A stretch of 64,000 nucleotides of DNA from CAZDRB01 sp964507925 (GTDB lineage: Bacteria; Patescibacteriota; Microgenomatia; UBA1400; UBA12108): the NCBI GenBank assembly GCA_964507925.1, contig CAZDRB010000001.1:1-64000 (forward strand). Reading direction: 5' to 3'. This document shows, piece after piece, positions 1 to 8,841 of this stretch. The translations under genes were made by a program, and so were the position numbers. How positions within the stretch are numbered: position 1 is the first letter of the stretch; each line of letters opens with the position of its first letter. The notes below the pieces were generated by a model. It had not been told where the DNA came from and did not search any database. It saw nothing but the letters and a program-made list of their open reading frames with translations.

Positions 1-400
1 TTAGATACATTCGCTCGAGCATGCCTGACCAATCCATGGCTTCTGTGCCTCCTGCCCCGGCGTGGATTGAGAGGATCGCGTCGAGTGCGTCGTATCTCCC
101 TGAGAGGTAGGTTGCGAGCTCTAGTCGAGCGAGCGCTGCTGTTGCAATACCAGTATACTTGTCGACTTCTTCGCCCATTTCCTCAGCTACCTCTTGATCA
201 GCGATCGCGTTCTCGACTTCGATAAAGGAACTCAGGACTCCGTCTATTTCTGACAAGCGCTGGGCTTTTTTTTGAGAATCTGGTAGGTCCCAAAAGCCCT
301 CCGTTTCCATTTCTTTGAGGAGAGCGGCTTTTTCACTTTGATGCTCATCGAGCTTGAGTTTGAGCTTGAGCTCGTCGAGCCTTATTCTGAGATCTGACAT
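1..400 (-). CDS. prfB: Peptide chain release factor 2, N-terminal part (cut by window edge)
   Basis: RF2 recognises UGA and UAA stop codons on the ribosome and triggers peptide release. About 133 codons are visible: a coiled helical N-terminal domain followed by the [12 protein letters not shown] block typical of RF2 near the left edge. The rest, including the stop-codon recognition loop and GGQ, lies outside the window. The reading frame is uninterrupted from the ATG, so the in-frame UGA used for autoregulatory frameshifting in many bacteria is absent from the expected region. A TACAAT -10 element lies exactly six bases upstream of the ATG with no Shine-Dalgarno site, which suggests a leaderless mRNA. 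Identity is firm. Confidence 0.93.
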   Translation of the reverse strand, partial: MSDLRIRLDELKLKLKLDEHQSEKAALLKEMETEGFWDLPDSQKKAQRLSEIDGVLSSFIEVENAIADQEVAEEMGEEVDKYTGIATAALARLELATYLSGRYDALDAILSIHAGAGGTEAMDWSGMLERMYL

Positions 401-412
401 GAGGGTATTGTA
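401..412 (-). promoter_or_regulatory. Leaderless -10 element of prfB
   Basis: On the minus strand TACAAT (407-412) is followed by six bases and the prfB ATG. No convincing -35 at 17 bp is seen. This is one instance of the recurring arrangement described in the findings. Confidence 0.5.
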
Positions 413-458
413 TCAGCTCAATCATTTAGACAATGTTCACAAACATGAGAATATATGT

Positions 459-695
459 TCAATCCCTCAATTGAAGCATTTGTTCCATTCTATGAAGATC
501 TTTTTTGTCCGTTATGACTGCTGATGAGGCAAACATTGTTCTATCAACGACCCCATTAATTTCGCCGAGGATTGCTAAGATTGCATCCAGCATTTCGGGA
601 TTTCTTGCGTAGTCCTTCTTAACTTGTAGATCGAATGCCTCAAGATAATCTGATACTGTAAGTTTGTGTTCACCCTCTCCAGTGCTCGCTCCCAT
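459..695 (-). CDS. Small acidic hypothetical protein
   Basis: A 78-residue protein with no recognised domain. It looks soluble and largely helical (SDYLEAFDLQVKKDY, then MLDAILAILGEINGVVD). The ATG at 695 is chosen because GGAGG sits five bases upstream; a longer reading from a TTG would bury that site. It lies alone between prfB and the AP endonuclease on the same strand. Function unknown. Confidence 0.6.
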   Translation of the reverse strand: MGASTGEGEHKLTVSDYLEAFDLQVKKDYARNPEMLDAILAILGEINGVVDRTMFASSAVITDKKDLHRMEQMLQLRD

Positions 696-735
696 CTTTA
701 CCTCCAATTAAGATAGTAATTAATAATAGGTTAGA

Positions 736-1608
736 TTATAAACTAGATTGCAAGAGTGATTTGACGCGGTCGAGGTTCGCTTGGTCGGGACCCATGCCCT
801 CTAGCCCTGGAACTTCGAGAATCAGGGGGAGGTGCGAGAGTTTGGGGTGATTAACAATCCCACGCATGCCTTCGAGTCCGATATGGCCATCACCAATGTT
901 CTCATGATTGTCGCGCCCACTGCCAAGCGGAGTCTTGGAGTCGTTGAGGTGGAGGAGTTCGACTTTGTCTAGGCCGATTGTGGCCTCGATTTCGGAGATC
1001 CATTTCTCGAGTCCAGTTGAGCCGGCAATGTCGTAACCTGCCTCGTAGGCGTGCGCGGTGTCTAGGCATACCCGCAGACGATCATTCTGGATAGCCTTCA
1101 GAATATCTTTGAGCTCGGACAGTGAACCTATCTTGCCTTTTTGACCGGCTGAGTTTTCTAAGAGCAGAATGGATTCTTTTGGTGTCGAATCTAGTGCCTT
1201 TTTGATACTTTCAATGACTAAAGTCTTGACAGTCTCCCACCCTCGTCCTTGGTGCGAGCCAATATGCAAAACCACACCGGCTCCACCAATTGCAGCTGAG
1301 TTTGTCATGTCGGTCACGAGAGCCTTGATTGATTTTTCTACTAGCTCAGGATTGTCAGAAGCCAGATTGGTTAAGTAGAGTGCGTGAATATACACAGGAG
1401 AGAGTTCGTGGCGGATAGTGAGTAGCTTGAATTCTTCGGCAATTGATGCTGGATACAGTGAGCGCGCCCACATGCGCGGTGAACCAGCAAATATTTGGAG
1501 ACAGTTGCCTCCGATTGCCAAAGTGTTGGTGATTGCAGTCGTGACGCCGCCACCTGAGGATACGTGACCCCCAATACTCCTAGTTGTTTTCATATTCAGT
1601 GATGACAT
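736..1608 (-). CDS. nfo: Endonuclease IV (AP endonuclease)
   Basis: Cleaves DNA 5' to abasic sites in base excision repair; the family is a TIM barrel with three zinc ions. The family opening IGGHVSSGGG and the metal-site segments VVLHIGSH, LLLENSAG, VCLDTAHAYEAGYD, LLHLNDSK and NHENIGDGHIG are visible in order. At about 290 residues the length is usual. A second in-frame ATG at 1593 fits the family N-terminus as well, so the start is uncertain. The gene overlaps the end of the upstream membrane-protein gene, which implies translational coupling. Together with ung at 27.7 kb it supplies a base-excision pathway. Confidence 0.93.
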   Translation of the reverse strand: MSSLNMKTTRSIGGHVSSGGGVTTAITNTLAIGGNCLQIFAGSPRMWARSLYPASIAEEFKLLTIRHELSPVYIHALYLTNLASDNPELVEKSIKALVTDMTNSAAIGGAGVVLHIGSHQGRGWETVKTLVIESIKKALDSTPKESILLLENSAGQKGKIGSLSELKDILKAIQNDRLRVCLDTAHAYEAGYDIAGSTGLEKWISEIEATIGLDKVELLHLNDSKTPLGSGRDNHENIGDGHIGLEGMRGIVNHPKLSHLPLILEVPGLEGMGPDQANLDRVKSLLQSSL

Positions 1609-1945
1609 CTTTACAAAATTCGTATTTGATTTTTTCGGCTTCTTTTTTTGGGAGATCCTTGAGTGTTTCCTGAGTTTTTTCGACTAGCTTGTTAATGATA
1701 GGCTCTGAGGCTCCGCTCGTTGCATCGCTTAAGATCTCTTTGCCCTCCTCAAAAATGTTTGAGACGTTTGCGCCGAGAACCGAGGCGATGTGGCCAAGAT
1801 TGTTGCTTGCGTCTGTAATTATTAGCTGGCCCGGATACTCTTCCGATGTGGTTGGAACATCTTCTGAGTAGCTTTTCATGTCGTAATAGAGATAACCTCC
1901 ATAAAGGAGAGTGGCGATTAGAGCGAGGATGAGAAGTTTTTTCAT
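1580..1945 (-). CDS. Hypothetical single-pass membrane protein
   Basis: A 121-residue protein with a short basic start, one hydrophobic segment (LLILALIATLLYGGYLYY) and an extracytoplasmic acidic and helical tail ending in a lysine/glutamate-rich stretch. This suggests a membrane-anchored outside domain. No family recognised. A TATACT -10 lies seven bases before the ATG, so it probably starts a transcript that continues into nfo, whose 5' end it overlaps. Confidence 0.6.
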   Translation of the reverse strand: MKKLLILALIATLLYGGYLYYDMKSYSEDVPTTSEEYPGQLIITDASNNLGHIASVLGANVSNIFEEGKEILSDATSGASEPIINKLVEKTQETLKDLPKKEAEKIKYEFCKDVITEYENN

Positions 1946-1960
1946 TAGTTTTAGTATAGC

Positions 1961-3175
1961 CTATTCGTAGCGGAGGGCCTCGATCGGGTTGAGGTTGGCG
2001 GCTTTTTTGGCTGGAAAGACGCCGAAGATGATGCCTGTTAAGAGTGAGACCGCAAATGCGAGAAGAACTGAGTTTAAGGCAGGTGTTGCCGGGAAAAATG
2101 GCTTGATCGCGAGCGCGCCGAGCATCCCGAGGATAATCCCGATGATCCCGCCTAAGGTCGAGAGCACCGCCGACTCGATCAAGAACTGAGTCAAGATATT
2201 TTTTGGGGTAGCACCGAGCGCTTTCCTGAGTCCAATTTCTCTCGTTCGCTCAGAGACTGCAACGAGCATAATGTTCATGATCCCGATCCCGCCGACAACT
2301 AAGGAGATTGCAGCAATTCCCGCGAGTCCGACCGTGAGGGTCGCAAGAATTGTCTGAATTGTTTCGAGAATTTCTGCTTGATCAAATACCGAAAAGTCCT
2401 CCTCCTCTAGCCTCTTACCCATGACCTCAGAGATCTTATCTTTGGCGCGGTCAATTTCTTTTTTGTCGAGAGCTTGGACTAGAATGTAGGAGATTTTGTC
2501 CTGGCTGAGAGCGCTTCTCGCGGTTGTGATTGGGATATAGACAGAACTATCGATGTCAGGACCACCAAAGCTACCACTACTTTTTGGCTCCGCGACACCG
2601 ATGATCTCAAACTTGATGCGATTAATTGTGACTGTCTGACCAACTGGATTGACCCCAGAATAGAGCTTGTCGGCAATGTTGCTACCAATGACTGCCACTT
2701 TTCGGCTACTACTTTGATCAGTGTCGTTAAAAAACCTTCCTTTTGTGGTTTTGGTGTTTCTGAGCTCACTATATTCAGGAGAAGTGGCGACGGAAAATCC
2801 CTTACGCTTGCCTTGGTCTGAGCGAATATCGACACTGCCCTCGATTACTGGAGATACATCTCCCAACGGATATCCGACCCGACTGAGGGCGGTCGCGTCA
2901 GCTAGTGACAGTTTGGAGGTAGAGAGGGAGAGGGCGGCCGCTTCTTGGTTAAACCCTCCTTCTTCGTTAATTATTTCTCCGGGCGAGACAATGAGCAAGT
3001 TGGAGCCAAGAGTCTCAAATTGTTTTTCGACAAAGACGGTTAGACCGTTGCCGATACTTGTAAGGAGAATGACTGATAGGACCCCGATCACGACGCCAAG
3101 GGTGGTTAGGATAGAGCGGAGTTTGTTACGCATGATCGAGATCATTGCGGACTTAAATAGAATAGAGAAGTTCAT
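1961..3175 (-). CDS. MacB/FtsX-type ABC transporter permease
   Basis: A permease of the MacB family. It has an N-terminal transmembrane helix (residues about 17-40), a large extracytoplasmic MacB-type core domain, then three helices of the FtsX fold near the C-terminus, with the ERTREIGLRKALGATPKNIL cytoplasmic loop that contacts the ATPase. Length 404 is normal. The start overlaps the ATPase stop by four bases (ATGA), so the two are coupled. With the adaptor and ATPase upstream it forms a mechanotransmission-type exporter for peptides, lipids or drugs; the substrate cannot be read from sequence. Confidence 0.9.
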   Translation of the reverse strand: MNFSILFKSAMISIMRNKLRSILTTLGVVIGVLSVILLTSIGNGLTVFVEKQFETLGSNLLIVSPGEIINEEGGFNQEAAALSLSTSKLSLADATALSRVGYPLGDVSPVIEGSVDIRSDQGKRKGFSVATSPEYSELRNTKTTKGRFFNDTDQSSSRKVAVIGSNIADKLYSGVNPVGQTVTINRIKFEIIGVAEPKSSGSFGGPDIDSSVYIPITTARSALSQDKISYILVQALDKKEIDRAKDKISEVMGKRLEEEDFSVFDQAEILETIQTILATLTVGLAGIAAISLVVGGIGIMNIMLVAVSERTREIGLRKALGATPKNILTQFLIESAVLSTLGGIIGIILGMLGALAIKPFFPATPALNSVLLAFAVSLLTGIIFGVFPAKKAANLNPIEALRYE

Positions 3176-3876
3176 ATGTCGCTCACAATCTCGCCGTCAA
3201 ATATTTTGATAACTCGCTTTGCCACCTTGGCTAGCTCTAGGTCGTGGGTCACGATGACGATCGTTCTCCCCTCACGATTTAGTTTTTTGAGAATCTCTAC
3301 CACCTCGTGACCACTTTTACTATCTAAATTGCCTGTTGGCTCGTCGGCAAAGATGACGGCCGGATCATTGATCAGAGCACGTGCGATTGCGACCCGCTGT
3401 TGCTGCCCACCGGATAATTGATTGGGGTAGTTTTTTTGGCGATCGGCAAGCCCCAAGGCAGTTAATATTTCCTGAGCATTTTTGGTTCTATCTACTTGAG
3501 GATGTGAGTAGAGGGTGGGGAGAAGAACATTTTCGAGGGCGCTTGTGCGAGGCAAGAGGTTGAACTGCTGGAACACAAAGCCGATGTTTTTGTTGCGGAG
3601 GCTCGCGGCCTGTTCTTCGTTTAGATCGGTTGTGAGGTTATTATTTAGATAGACTTGGCCCGAGCTCTCCTTGTCTAGTAGTCCCATGATGTGCATGAGA
3701 GTTGATTTACCTGATCCCGAGGGACCGACGATTGCAACTAACTCGCCGGGAAAGATCGAGAGCGAGATGTTTTTTAAAACCTCGATTTTTTCTTCTCCCA
3801 GCTCGTAAATTTTGGAAACTTTGTCTAGCTTAATTATTGGGAATTTTTTCTTACTTTTTTGAGTAGACATGTTCAT
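3172..3876 (-). CDS. MacB/LolD-type ABC transporter ATP-binding protein
   Basis: The 234-residue ATPase of the exporter. Walker A is GPSGSGKST, the Q-loop lies in [11 protein letters not shown], the signature is [15 protein letters not shown] and Walker B is [12 protein letters not shown], followed by the H-loop in IVIVTHD. The start overlaps the upstream adaptor gene by 26 bases; GGGGA just upstream of the ATG can serve as ribosome binding site. It works with the permease encoded immediately downstream. Confidence 0.93.
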   Translation of the reverse strand: MNMSTQKSKKKFPIIKLDKVSKIYELGEEKIEVLKNISLSIFPGELVAIVGPSGSGKSTLMHIMGLLDKESSGQVYLNNNLTTDLNEEQAASLRNKNIGFVFQQFNLLPRTSALENVLLPTLYSHPQVDRTKNAQEILTALGLADRQKNYPNQLSGGQQQRVAIARALINDPAVIFADEPTGNLDSKSGHEVVEILKKLNREGRTIVIVTHDLELAKVAKRVIKIFDGEIVSDI

Positions 3877-4864
3877 CGTCCCCTATTCCCTCTATGACCT
3901 CAACATATCCCTTGTACTCAATGCCTGTCTTGATCTCTCGTTCCTCATATCTATTGCCCGACTTGACGTAGACCATCGTTTTGCCGTCGACGGTAGTTAT
4001 GGCGCTAGAAGGTAGGGCGAGGACTCCGCCCATTTCGTTCATGATGATCTCGGCGGTACCGTTGAGACCGAGCCGGAGATTGCCGATTGCAGATGATGGA
4101 AGAGCAAACTTGACTTCGTAGGTGGTTCCGACCGTGGTTTCTTTTGGGGCAAAAGAAATACTATCAACCGTCGTCTCCACAAATTGATCGGGAAATGCGT
4201 CGAGCGTGATGATCGCCTTTTGACCAACCTCGACCCTCCGAATGTCGGTCTCGTCGATATCGGCGGAGAAGTAAAGTGAGCTAGGGTCGATTACTATCCA
4301 TGTGTCGGTTGCGAGGACTTGCACGTTTGAGGTCGTGACTGGCGAGGTGATCAAGACTCCTGCTATCGGAGATGACAATCTCGCGAGCGAGAGTGCGAGA
4401 TCTTGATACTCGACATCTTTAACGGTATTTTCGAGTTGATAGGAATTTTTTTCGAGTAAGCGCTTGAGCTCTAGTCCTAACTCTCCATCTGGAATTGAGT
4501 TATCGTTGTCATCGATGAACTGATCGTGGGTACCCCTTTGAATCGCGTAGAGATTGAGCTTTTGCTCGAGAGTTTTTTGGAGTTGACGCGTGTCGATACT
4601 TGCGAGTGTTTGCCATTTTTTGATTGCGTCCCCTTCTTTGGCGCCTAGATAAGTAACTAGTCCACCTGCCGAAAAACGTAGAGTCGCACTAACTCCTGCG
4701 TCTATTTTTCCGGAGAGCTCGAGCGTTTCCTTTAAGTCCTTTTTGATAGGAACAAATTCGTCATACTCGGCTTGAGATTTTTGGGAAAAGAGGAAAATTG
4801 CGACAATAATTATTCCAATACTAATGACTGCGACGAATTTGTGAGACTTGAGCCATGACCACAT
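3851..4864 (-). CDS. HlyD/MacA-type periplasmic adaptor protein
   Basis: A 337-residue membrane-fusion/adaptor protein: one N-terminal transmembrane helix (residues about 9-27), a biotinyl-lipoyl-like half (GGLVTYLGAKEGDAIKKWQTL), a short helical hairpin, then beta-barrel and C-terminal domains (ALPSSAITTVDGKTMVYV). It is first in a three-gene operon with the ATPase and FtsX-type permease, as in MacAB systems. No outer-membrane channel gene is nearby, which fits a cell envelope without a classical outer membrane. A TACAAT element lies nine bases before the ATG. Confidence 0.87.
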   Translation of the reverse strand: MWSWLKSHKFVAVISIGIIIVAIFLFSQKSQAEYDEFVPIKKDLKETLELSGKIDAGVSATLRFSAGGLVTYLGAKEGDAIKKWQTLASIDTRQLQKTLEQKLNLYAIQRGTHDQFIDDNDNSIPDGELGLELKRLLEKNSYQLENTVKDVEYQDLALSLARLSSPIAGVLITSPVTTSNVQVLATDTWIVIDPSSLYFSADIDETDIRRVEVGQKAIITLDAFPDQFVETTVDSISFAPKETTVGTTYEVKFALPSSAIGNLRLGLNGTAEIIMNEMGGVLALPSSAITTVDGKTMVYVKSGNRYEEREIKTGIEYKGYVEVIEGIGDDEHVYSKK

Positions 4865-4879
4865 ACCAGATTGATTGTA

Positions 4880-5368
4880 CTAGAGGTGGAGAGTTTTGCC
4901 AATCAATATTCCAGCAATCACTGCGGATCCGCCTAAGAAAAGCATTTTAAGAGCGCGGCGCCAAGGACTAGGGCGACCAAAATAGAGCGAGGTGCCGTAG
5001 CCAAGGAGCGCTAGCCCAGAGAGTGAGGCGATAACAGAGTAGGCTATAGCCCTTGTAGCTGGCATTAGAAGATAAGGAAATAGAGGCAAGAGACCTGCTG
5101 CGCAATATGAGACAAACATAATTAGCGCTCCTTTTAGAACCTCTCCTGGAGCTAGTTTCTTCCCGGTCATCTCCTCGGTCGTTTCCTCGGAAAGAAAACT
5201 ACCAATTCCCATAGAGAGTCCCTCGACTACGATCAGGACCACTCCAGTCACGAGGATTGTACGAGAGGTGGCAGAAGCTGAAGCAACCCCTGCGAGGAGC
5301 CCGACTGTCGAGACTAGAGAGTCCTCAACCCCAAAGATAAAGTTTCTGAGATAGGTGTGTTGTTTCAT
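4880..5368 (-). CDS. VIT1/CCC1 family transporter-like membrane protein
   Basis: The family moves iron or manganese across membranes. The N-terminal signature is clear (YLRNFIFGVEDSLVSTVGLL), followed by VEGLSMGIGSFLSEETTEEM and three further hydrophobic helices; about 162 residues. The only sensible start is the ATG at 5368, which lies one base after the 3' end of tRNA-Pro. A longer reading would run through the tRNA and is rejected. No separate promoter or ribosome binding site is possible in that junction, so the mRNA is probably released by tRNA processing (see finding). Metal specificity is inferred. Confidence 0.85.
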   Translation of the reverse strand: MKQHTYLRNFIFGVEDSLVSTVGLLAGVASASATSRTILVTGVVLIVVEGLSMGIGSFLSEETTEEMTGKKLAPGEVLKGALIMFVSYCAAGLLPLFPYLLMPATRAIAYSVIASLSGLALLGYGTSLYFGRPSPWRRALKMLFLGGSAVIAGILIGKTLHL

Positions 5369-5369
5369 G

Positions 5370-5440
5370 TCGGGGTAAGAGGAATTGAACCTCTGCCTGA
5401 CGCACCCCATGCGCCAATTCTACCGTTAAACCATACCCCG
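5370..5440 (-). tRNA. tRNA-Pro (anticodon GGG)
   Basis: The cloverleaf folds cleanly: acceptor CGGGGTA/TACCCCG, anticodon stem GGCGC/GCGTC with loop ATGGGGT (anticodon GGG), T arm AGAGG-TTCAATT-CCTCT, discriminator A. The CCA end is not encoded. It reads CCC and CCU. Its anticodon and discriminator match the specifier and T-box bases of the leader at 61.2 kb. The next gene starts one base downstream. Confidence 0.94.
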
Positions 5441-5462
5441 CCTTCGCTAAAGCTACGGCGGG
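5437..5462. repeat. GC-rich imperfect hairpin at the tRNA-Pro 5' end
   Basis: CCCGCC (5437-5442) and GGCGGG (5457-5462) form a 6 bp stem around an imperfect inner stem with a TAAA loop; it overlaps the first bases of the tRNA gene. It resembles short palindromic repeats common in related genomes, but only one copy is visible here. The remaining bases to 5517 hold nothing I recognise. Confidence 0.4.
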
Positions 5463-5517
5463 CAGGCCCGACAGAACTTTAGTTGGTAAGTTATTTTAAC
5501 ACGAGAACTTGAGATTG

Positions 5518-6120
5518 TTAGGCTGCGAGACGGGAGGCAACGTCGTCCCAGTTGACGATCGCCCAGAAGGCGTCGACGTATTTGCCGCGGTCATTTTGGT
5601 AGTCAAGGTAATAGGCGTGTTCCCAAACGTCCAAGAGTAGGAGTGGTTTGGTGTCGACGACAAACATAAGATTTTGATTTTGGATTTGGATGATTTGCAG
5701 ATCTTCTCCATCTTGAACAAGAGCGGCCCAGCCAGAGCCTTCGACTGATTTGGCGGCACCAGCAAACTCTGCCTGAAAAGCCTCAAAACTACCAAATTGT
5801 TCTTCTATCTTTGCAAGGAGCGCACCGCTAGGAGCGTTGTCTTTTTTGGCTTTACGAAGATTTTGCCAAAAAATACTATGGAGTTTGACTCCGTTTAGGT
5901 GAAAGGAAAGGTCGCGCATGGTAGCCTTGTAGTCGATGTCTAGACCTTCTCCGGCACGAGCCTTTTCGAGTCTATCCATCGCGGCATTAGCACCTGTGAC
6001 ATAGGCCAAGTGATGACGAGTGTGATGAAGCTCCATGATCTTTTTTGAAATTACTGGCTCGAGCGCGTCGTAGCCGTAGGGGAGATCAGGAAGCTCGATC
6101 CTCTTGTGCTTGATGGTCAT
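5518..6120 (-). CDS. Superoxide dismutase (Fe/Mn family)
   Basis: Converts superoxide to oxygen and hydrogen peroxide. A 200-residue protein with the metal-ligand regions in order: HHTRHHLAYV near residue 32, NGVKLHSIFWQNL near residue 75, and DVWEHAYYLDYQNDRGKYVDAFW near the C-terminus, which supplies the Asp and His ligands. Iron versus manganese use cannot be settled from sequence alone. TATAAT lies seven bases upstream of the ATG, so it is probably a single-gene, near-leaderless transcript. It fits with the peroxiredoxin and Msr genes as oxygen defence. Confidence 0.93.
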   Translation of the reverse strand: MTIKHKRIELPDLPYGYDALEPVISKKIMELHHTRHHLAYVTGANAAMDRLEKARAGEGLDIDYKATMRDLSFHLNGVKLHSIFWQNLRKAKKDNAPSGALLAKIEEQFGSFEAFQAEFAGAAKSVEGSGWAALVQDGEDLQIIQIQNQNLMFVVDTKPLLLLDVWEHAYYLDYQNDRGKYVDAFWAIVNWDDVASRLAA

Positions 6121-6140
6121 GCTCCAGATTATACCACACC

Positions 6141-7469
6141 CTAGCTAGTCTTTGCCCTGATCCGGTCCCAATAGGTTCCTCTGCGGCAGAGATTTTTGAC
6201 GTCTGCTTCGTTTTTGAGCATAAACTCGACAGACCTTTCGAGCATGATTTTGTTTTGTGACCCCTTGAAAAGAATAAGGGATCTTGAAGGGACTGTTTTT
6301 AAGAGGTAGTTGTTGAGCGAGTTAATGGTCTCAAAGTGATGGGCGGGGAATTTTTTGGCGAGCAAAACTGGATATATGTGTTCTTTAGTATATATTCCAA
6401 ACAGAAGCACCTCGTCGAGAGACTTGATAATTTGGTCGGCGAGATCTTTGTGAGCCTGCTTAGTACTAGTTCCTAGCTCGCGCATATCCCCAATGACACC
6501 AATTTTTCTGGATTTTGGGGCCAAGTTTTTGACAAGATCGAGTGCTTCTCTCATCGAGTCGGGACTTGAGTTATAGGAAGAGTCAAGAAGCATGGTGTTT
6601 TTTTTGCCAACAAAGACACGGAGCCTGCCAGCTGGAGCACGGTAGCTCTCTAGGGCGGGGATTGCAGTTCTTGGCGAGATCCCGAGTCCGGCAGCGACCG
6701 CGAGCGCGGCTGCAAATGTATAGGCGTAGTGCGGGGGAAAGAGATCCGCAAAATGTGCCTCATGCTTCTGTCCCTGGTAAATAAACTGGAACCCCGAGCC
6801 ATTGAGGCCCGTTCTGTATTTGGTGATTCTGAGGTTAGCTTTTGAGGATTTGCCGATCGTGATTTTGCGGGCACTAATTTTTTTGGTGAGACTTGCGAGC
6901 TCTTTTTGATCTACATTGATGATCGCAACACCTCGACTACCCATGCTCGTTAAGAGTTTGATTTTTTCATTGGCAATTTCTTGTCTGAGTTTGGCAATTC
7001 TTCTTTTGGGGTTTAGGTCCTTTACAAGGTGGTCAAATCCCTCGGCATGAACAAGTCCAGTATTGAGAACAACGCCGACTTGGGGGCGCACTATTTTCAG
7101 AAGGTACTCCATATTTTTGGGGATTTTGGCGCTATCTATCCCCATCTCGACGACATAATAATCAAATTTTTTCCAATTGAATAGCAGCTTAAGCAAAGCA
7201 AGTACGATGAGTCTCGTCCAATCAAGAGGTGAAAAAGTTTTGGGACTTAATCCGAGAATATTGAGCGGAATGCCTGACTCGGAGTTGGCGTGTACTGAGT
7301 GTTTGACTCGTCCACGAGCTTGAAGAATATGGACGATTGCAAGCCTAGTTGAGGTTTTGCCGGCGGAGCCGGTGATCCCGATAATTATCGCCTTGGGATT
7401 TTTTTTGAGCTGAACAACTGCAAGAAGTCGAAAATATTCTATAACTACCCTGCCAAGCAATTTTTTCAT
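6141..7469 (-). CDS. murF: MurF-like Mur ligase
   Basis: MurF adds D-Ala-D-Ala to the UDP-MurNAc-tripeptide in peptidoglycan synthesis. Visible are the ATP loop GITGSAGKTST, a central Mur-ligase fold with YVVEMGID and VGVVLNTGLVHAEGFD, and a C-terminal domain containing LLDSSYNSSPDSM and KIGVIGDMRELG, all typical of MurF. The 442-residue length is normal. It starts one base after the stop of the signal peptidase-CAP gene, so it closes a four-gene coupled operon. The precise ligase type is inferred from these motifs. Confidence 0.87.
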   Translation of the reverse strand: MKKLLGRVVIEYFRLLAVVQLKKNPKAIIIGITGSAGKTSTRLAIVHILQARGRVKHSVHANSESGIPLNILGLSPKTFSPLDWTRLIVLALLKLLFNWKKFDYYVVEMGIDSAKIPKNMEYLLKIVRPQVGVVLNTGLVHAEGFDHLVKDLNPKRRIAKLRQEIANEKIKLLTSMGSRGVAIINVDQKELASLTKKISARKITIGKSSKANLRITKYRTGLNGSGFQFIYQGQKHEAHFADLFPPHYAYTFAAALAVAAGLGISPRTAIPALESYRAPAGRLRVFVGKKNTMLLDSSYNSSPDSMREALDLVKNLAPKSRKIGVIGDMRELGTSTKQAHKDLADQIIKSLDEVLLFGIYTKEHIYPVLLAKKFPAHHFETINSLNNYLLKTVPSRSLILFKGSQNKIMLERSVEFMLKNEADVKNLCRRGTYWDRIRAKTS

Positions 7470-7470
7470 G

Positions 7471-8841
7471 TTACCTCTCGTTGAGCTCGGTTATGATTGA
7501 TTCGGCGGACTTCGCGTCGTCGTTATCTTTAATAATTCTGGCTTTTTGATCGTCAGTTAACCACTGGTTTTTTTCCATAGTATTTAGGATTTCCTCGGCT
7601 AAGCTTAGTCGCCTATAAAGAATTGTCAAGAGCTCGCCTAACTTCTCTTTATCAATATACTCATATTCCATGGCTTTTTCCCATGATGGCAAGATAGTTG
7701 TGAGATTGGACTTTAGATTTGACCAACTATCGAGCGATTCTTGGTCATACTCGGCAGGGATAAAACCTCCGAGATGCCCGACAATTACCTGTGTGGGGCA
7801 ACCGTCAACTTCCATATTTACGGCGGAGATGCCAAGATCAGTGTAGTCACCATTCATGATTTGCCCAGCCGTCGAGGGACTAAAAAGCAGGCTCGCGAGG
7901 AGTTCCTCGGCGCTAAAGCGACCGTAACTAGCAAACTCGCCGCGGACAATATTCGTGTATCCAGCTTGATTCATGGCTTCCACAAAACCTAGATTGGTGT
8001 TTTTGTTTTTGAGCAGCGCTTGACCTCTCAAGGTACTTGAGCGAGTGAGCTGGGAGTTGAGGGATAATGGACGAAGTGAGTGCTTGCGTCGTTCGTTATT
8101 TAAGAGGTCAACAAACTCTTTGGGGTTTAAGGTTGGGCGGCCTAAGAGATCGGCGTCGTTTTCTGTGTTTCTCCAGAGAGATCGATATAGATTCTGGGCA
8201 TCGTAAGGAAGGTAAAACTCGATGTCCTGATCCCTGACTTGACCTAGCTTGGAGCGAGAGTCAGAAGAGACTTTGCGATTGTCGCCTAGGACAAAATAGC
8301 TGTCAGGTTCAACTGTGATTTCTGTACATTCTTCCATAGTCTCTCCAGCGTAGGTTGAGCGCGGGGAAGCGATGTAGGGCTCCTCGATGAGCTCGCCATT
8401 TCGGTAGACAAAGCCATCCCTGAGCTCGATTTTGTCACCGGGCACGCCAATAACTCGCTTGATAAATCCAGAGCGAGAATCTCTGTCTTCGGCAGCTAGT
8501 ATGTCGGATGTGGCTTGGCTTTTAAAGGCAACCATGTCACCACGCTTGATCTCTTTTTGCAGGATTTTTTGTCCGAATAAATCTAGGCCACGAAAGTAGC
8601 GATAGAGATGAGGACTTGAGCGGTATTCTTCGATGAGTTTTTTGTCTTCGTTTTCTGGTCCACCTTCTGATTCTGACCAGAACAGGGACGGGTACATCGA
8701 GCCAGTTCCGACAACCGGAACCGAAACTGGGCGCAGAGAAATGAGCTTGCCACCTTCGATCAAGATTACCCCCAAGACTGGCGTAATAAAGATCACGCAA
8801 AAAATAATCGGCAACAAGGAAGCTAGTGTTCGCTTTGACAT
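7471..8841 (-). CDS. Signal peptidase I fused to a CAP/SCP-like domain
   Basis: The N-terminal half is a type I signal peptidase: a membrane anchor (residues about 8-30), catalytic Ser48 in GTGSMYPS, catalytic Lys128 in GFIKRVIGVPGD, and the box E motif LGDNRKVSSDSR. From about residue 230 a second domain resembles CAP/SCP secreted proteins (FVDLLNNERRKHSLRPLSLN), though the usual cavity histidines are not obvious. A helical tail follows. Ordinary LepB is much shorter than these 456 residues. The gene overlaps the ATP-cone gene upstream and is followed after one base by murF. The fusion places a cell-wall or protein-binding module on the outside face beside the protease. Confidence 0.85.
   Translation of the reverse strand: MSKRTLASLLPIIFCVIFITPVLGVILIEGGKLISLRPVSVPVVGTGSMYPSLFWSESEGGPENEDKKLIEEYRSSPHLYRYFRGLDLFGQKILQKEIKRGDMVAFKSQATSDILAAEDRDSRSGFIKRVIGVPGDKIELRDGFVYRNGELIEEPYIASPRSTYAGETMEECTEITVEPDSYFVLGDNRKVSSDSRSKLGQVRDQDIEFYLPYDAQNLYRSLWRNTENDADLLGRPTLNPKEFVDLLNNERRKHSLRPLSLNSQLTRSSTLRGQALLKNKNTNLGFVEAMNQAGYTNIVRGEFASYGRFSAEELLASLLFSPSTAGQIMNGDYTDLGISAVNMEVDGCPTQVIVGHLGGFIPAEYDQESLDSWSNLKSNLTTILPSWEKAMEYEYIDKEKLGELLTILYRRLSLAEEILNTMEKNQWLTDDQKARIIKDNDDAKSAESIITELNER

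Noticed and set aside
1..400. Programmed +1 frameshift in prfB
   Set aside because: The frame is open without a UGA from the ATG to the window edge, covering the region where the shift site normally lies.
2721..3209. Plus-strand ORF opposite the ABC permease
   Set aside because: It is antisense to a clear FtsX-type gene and has no domain or start signals.
5437..5462. Rho-independent terminator upstream of the tRNA-Pro
   Set aside because: The hairpin has no T run on either strand and overlaps the tRNA 5' end, so a repeat-like hairpin is the better description.
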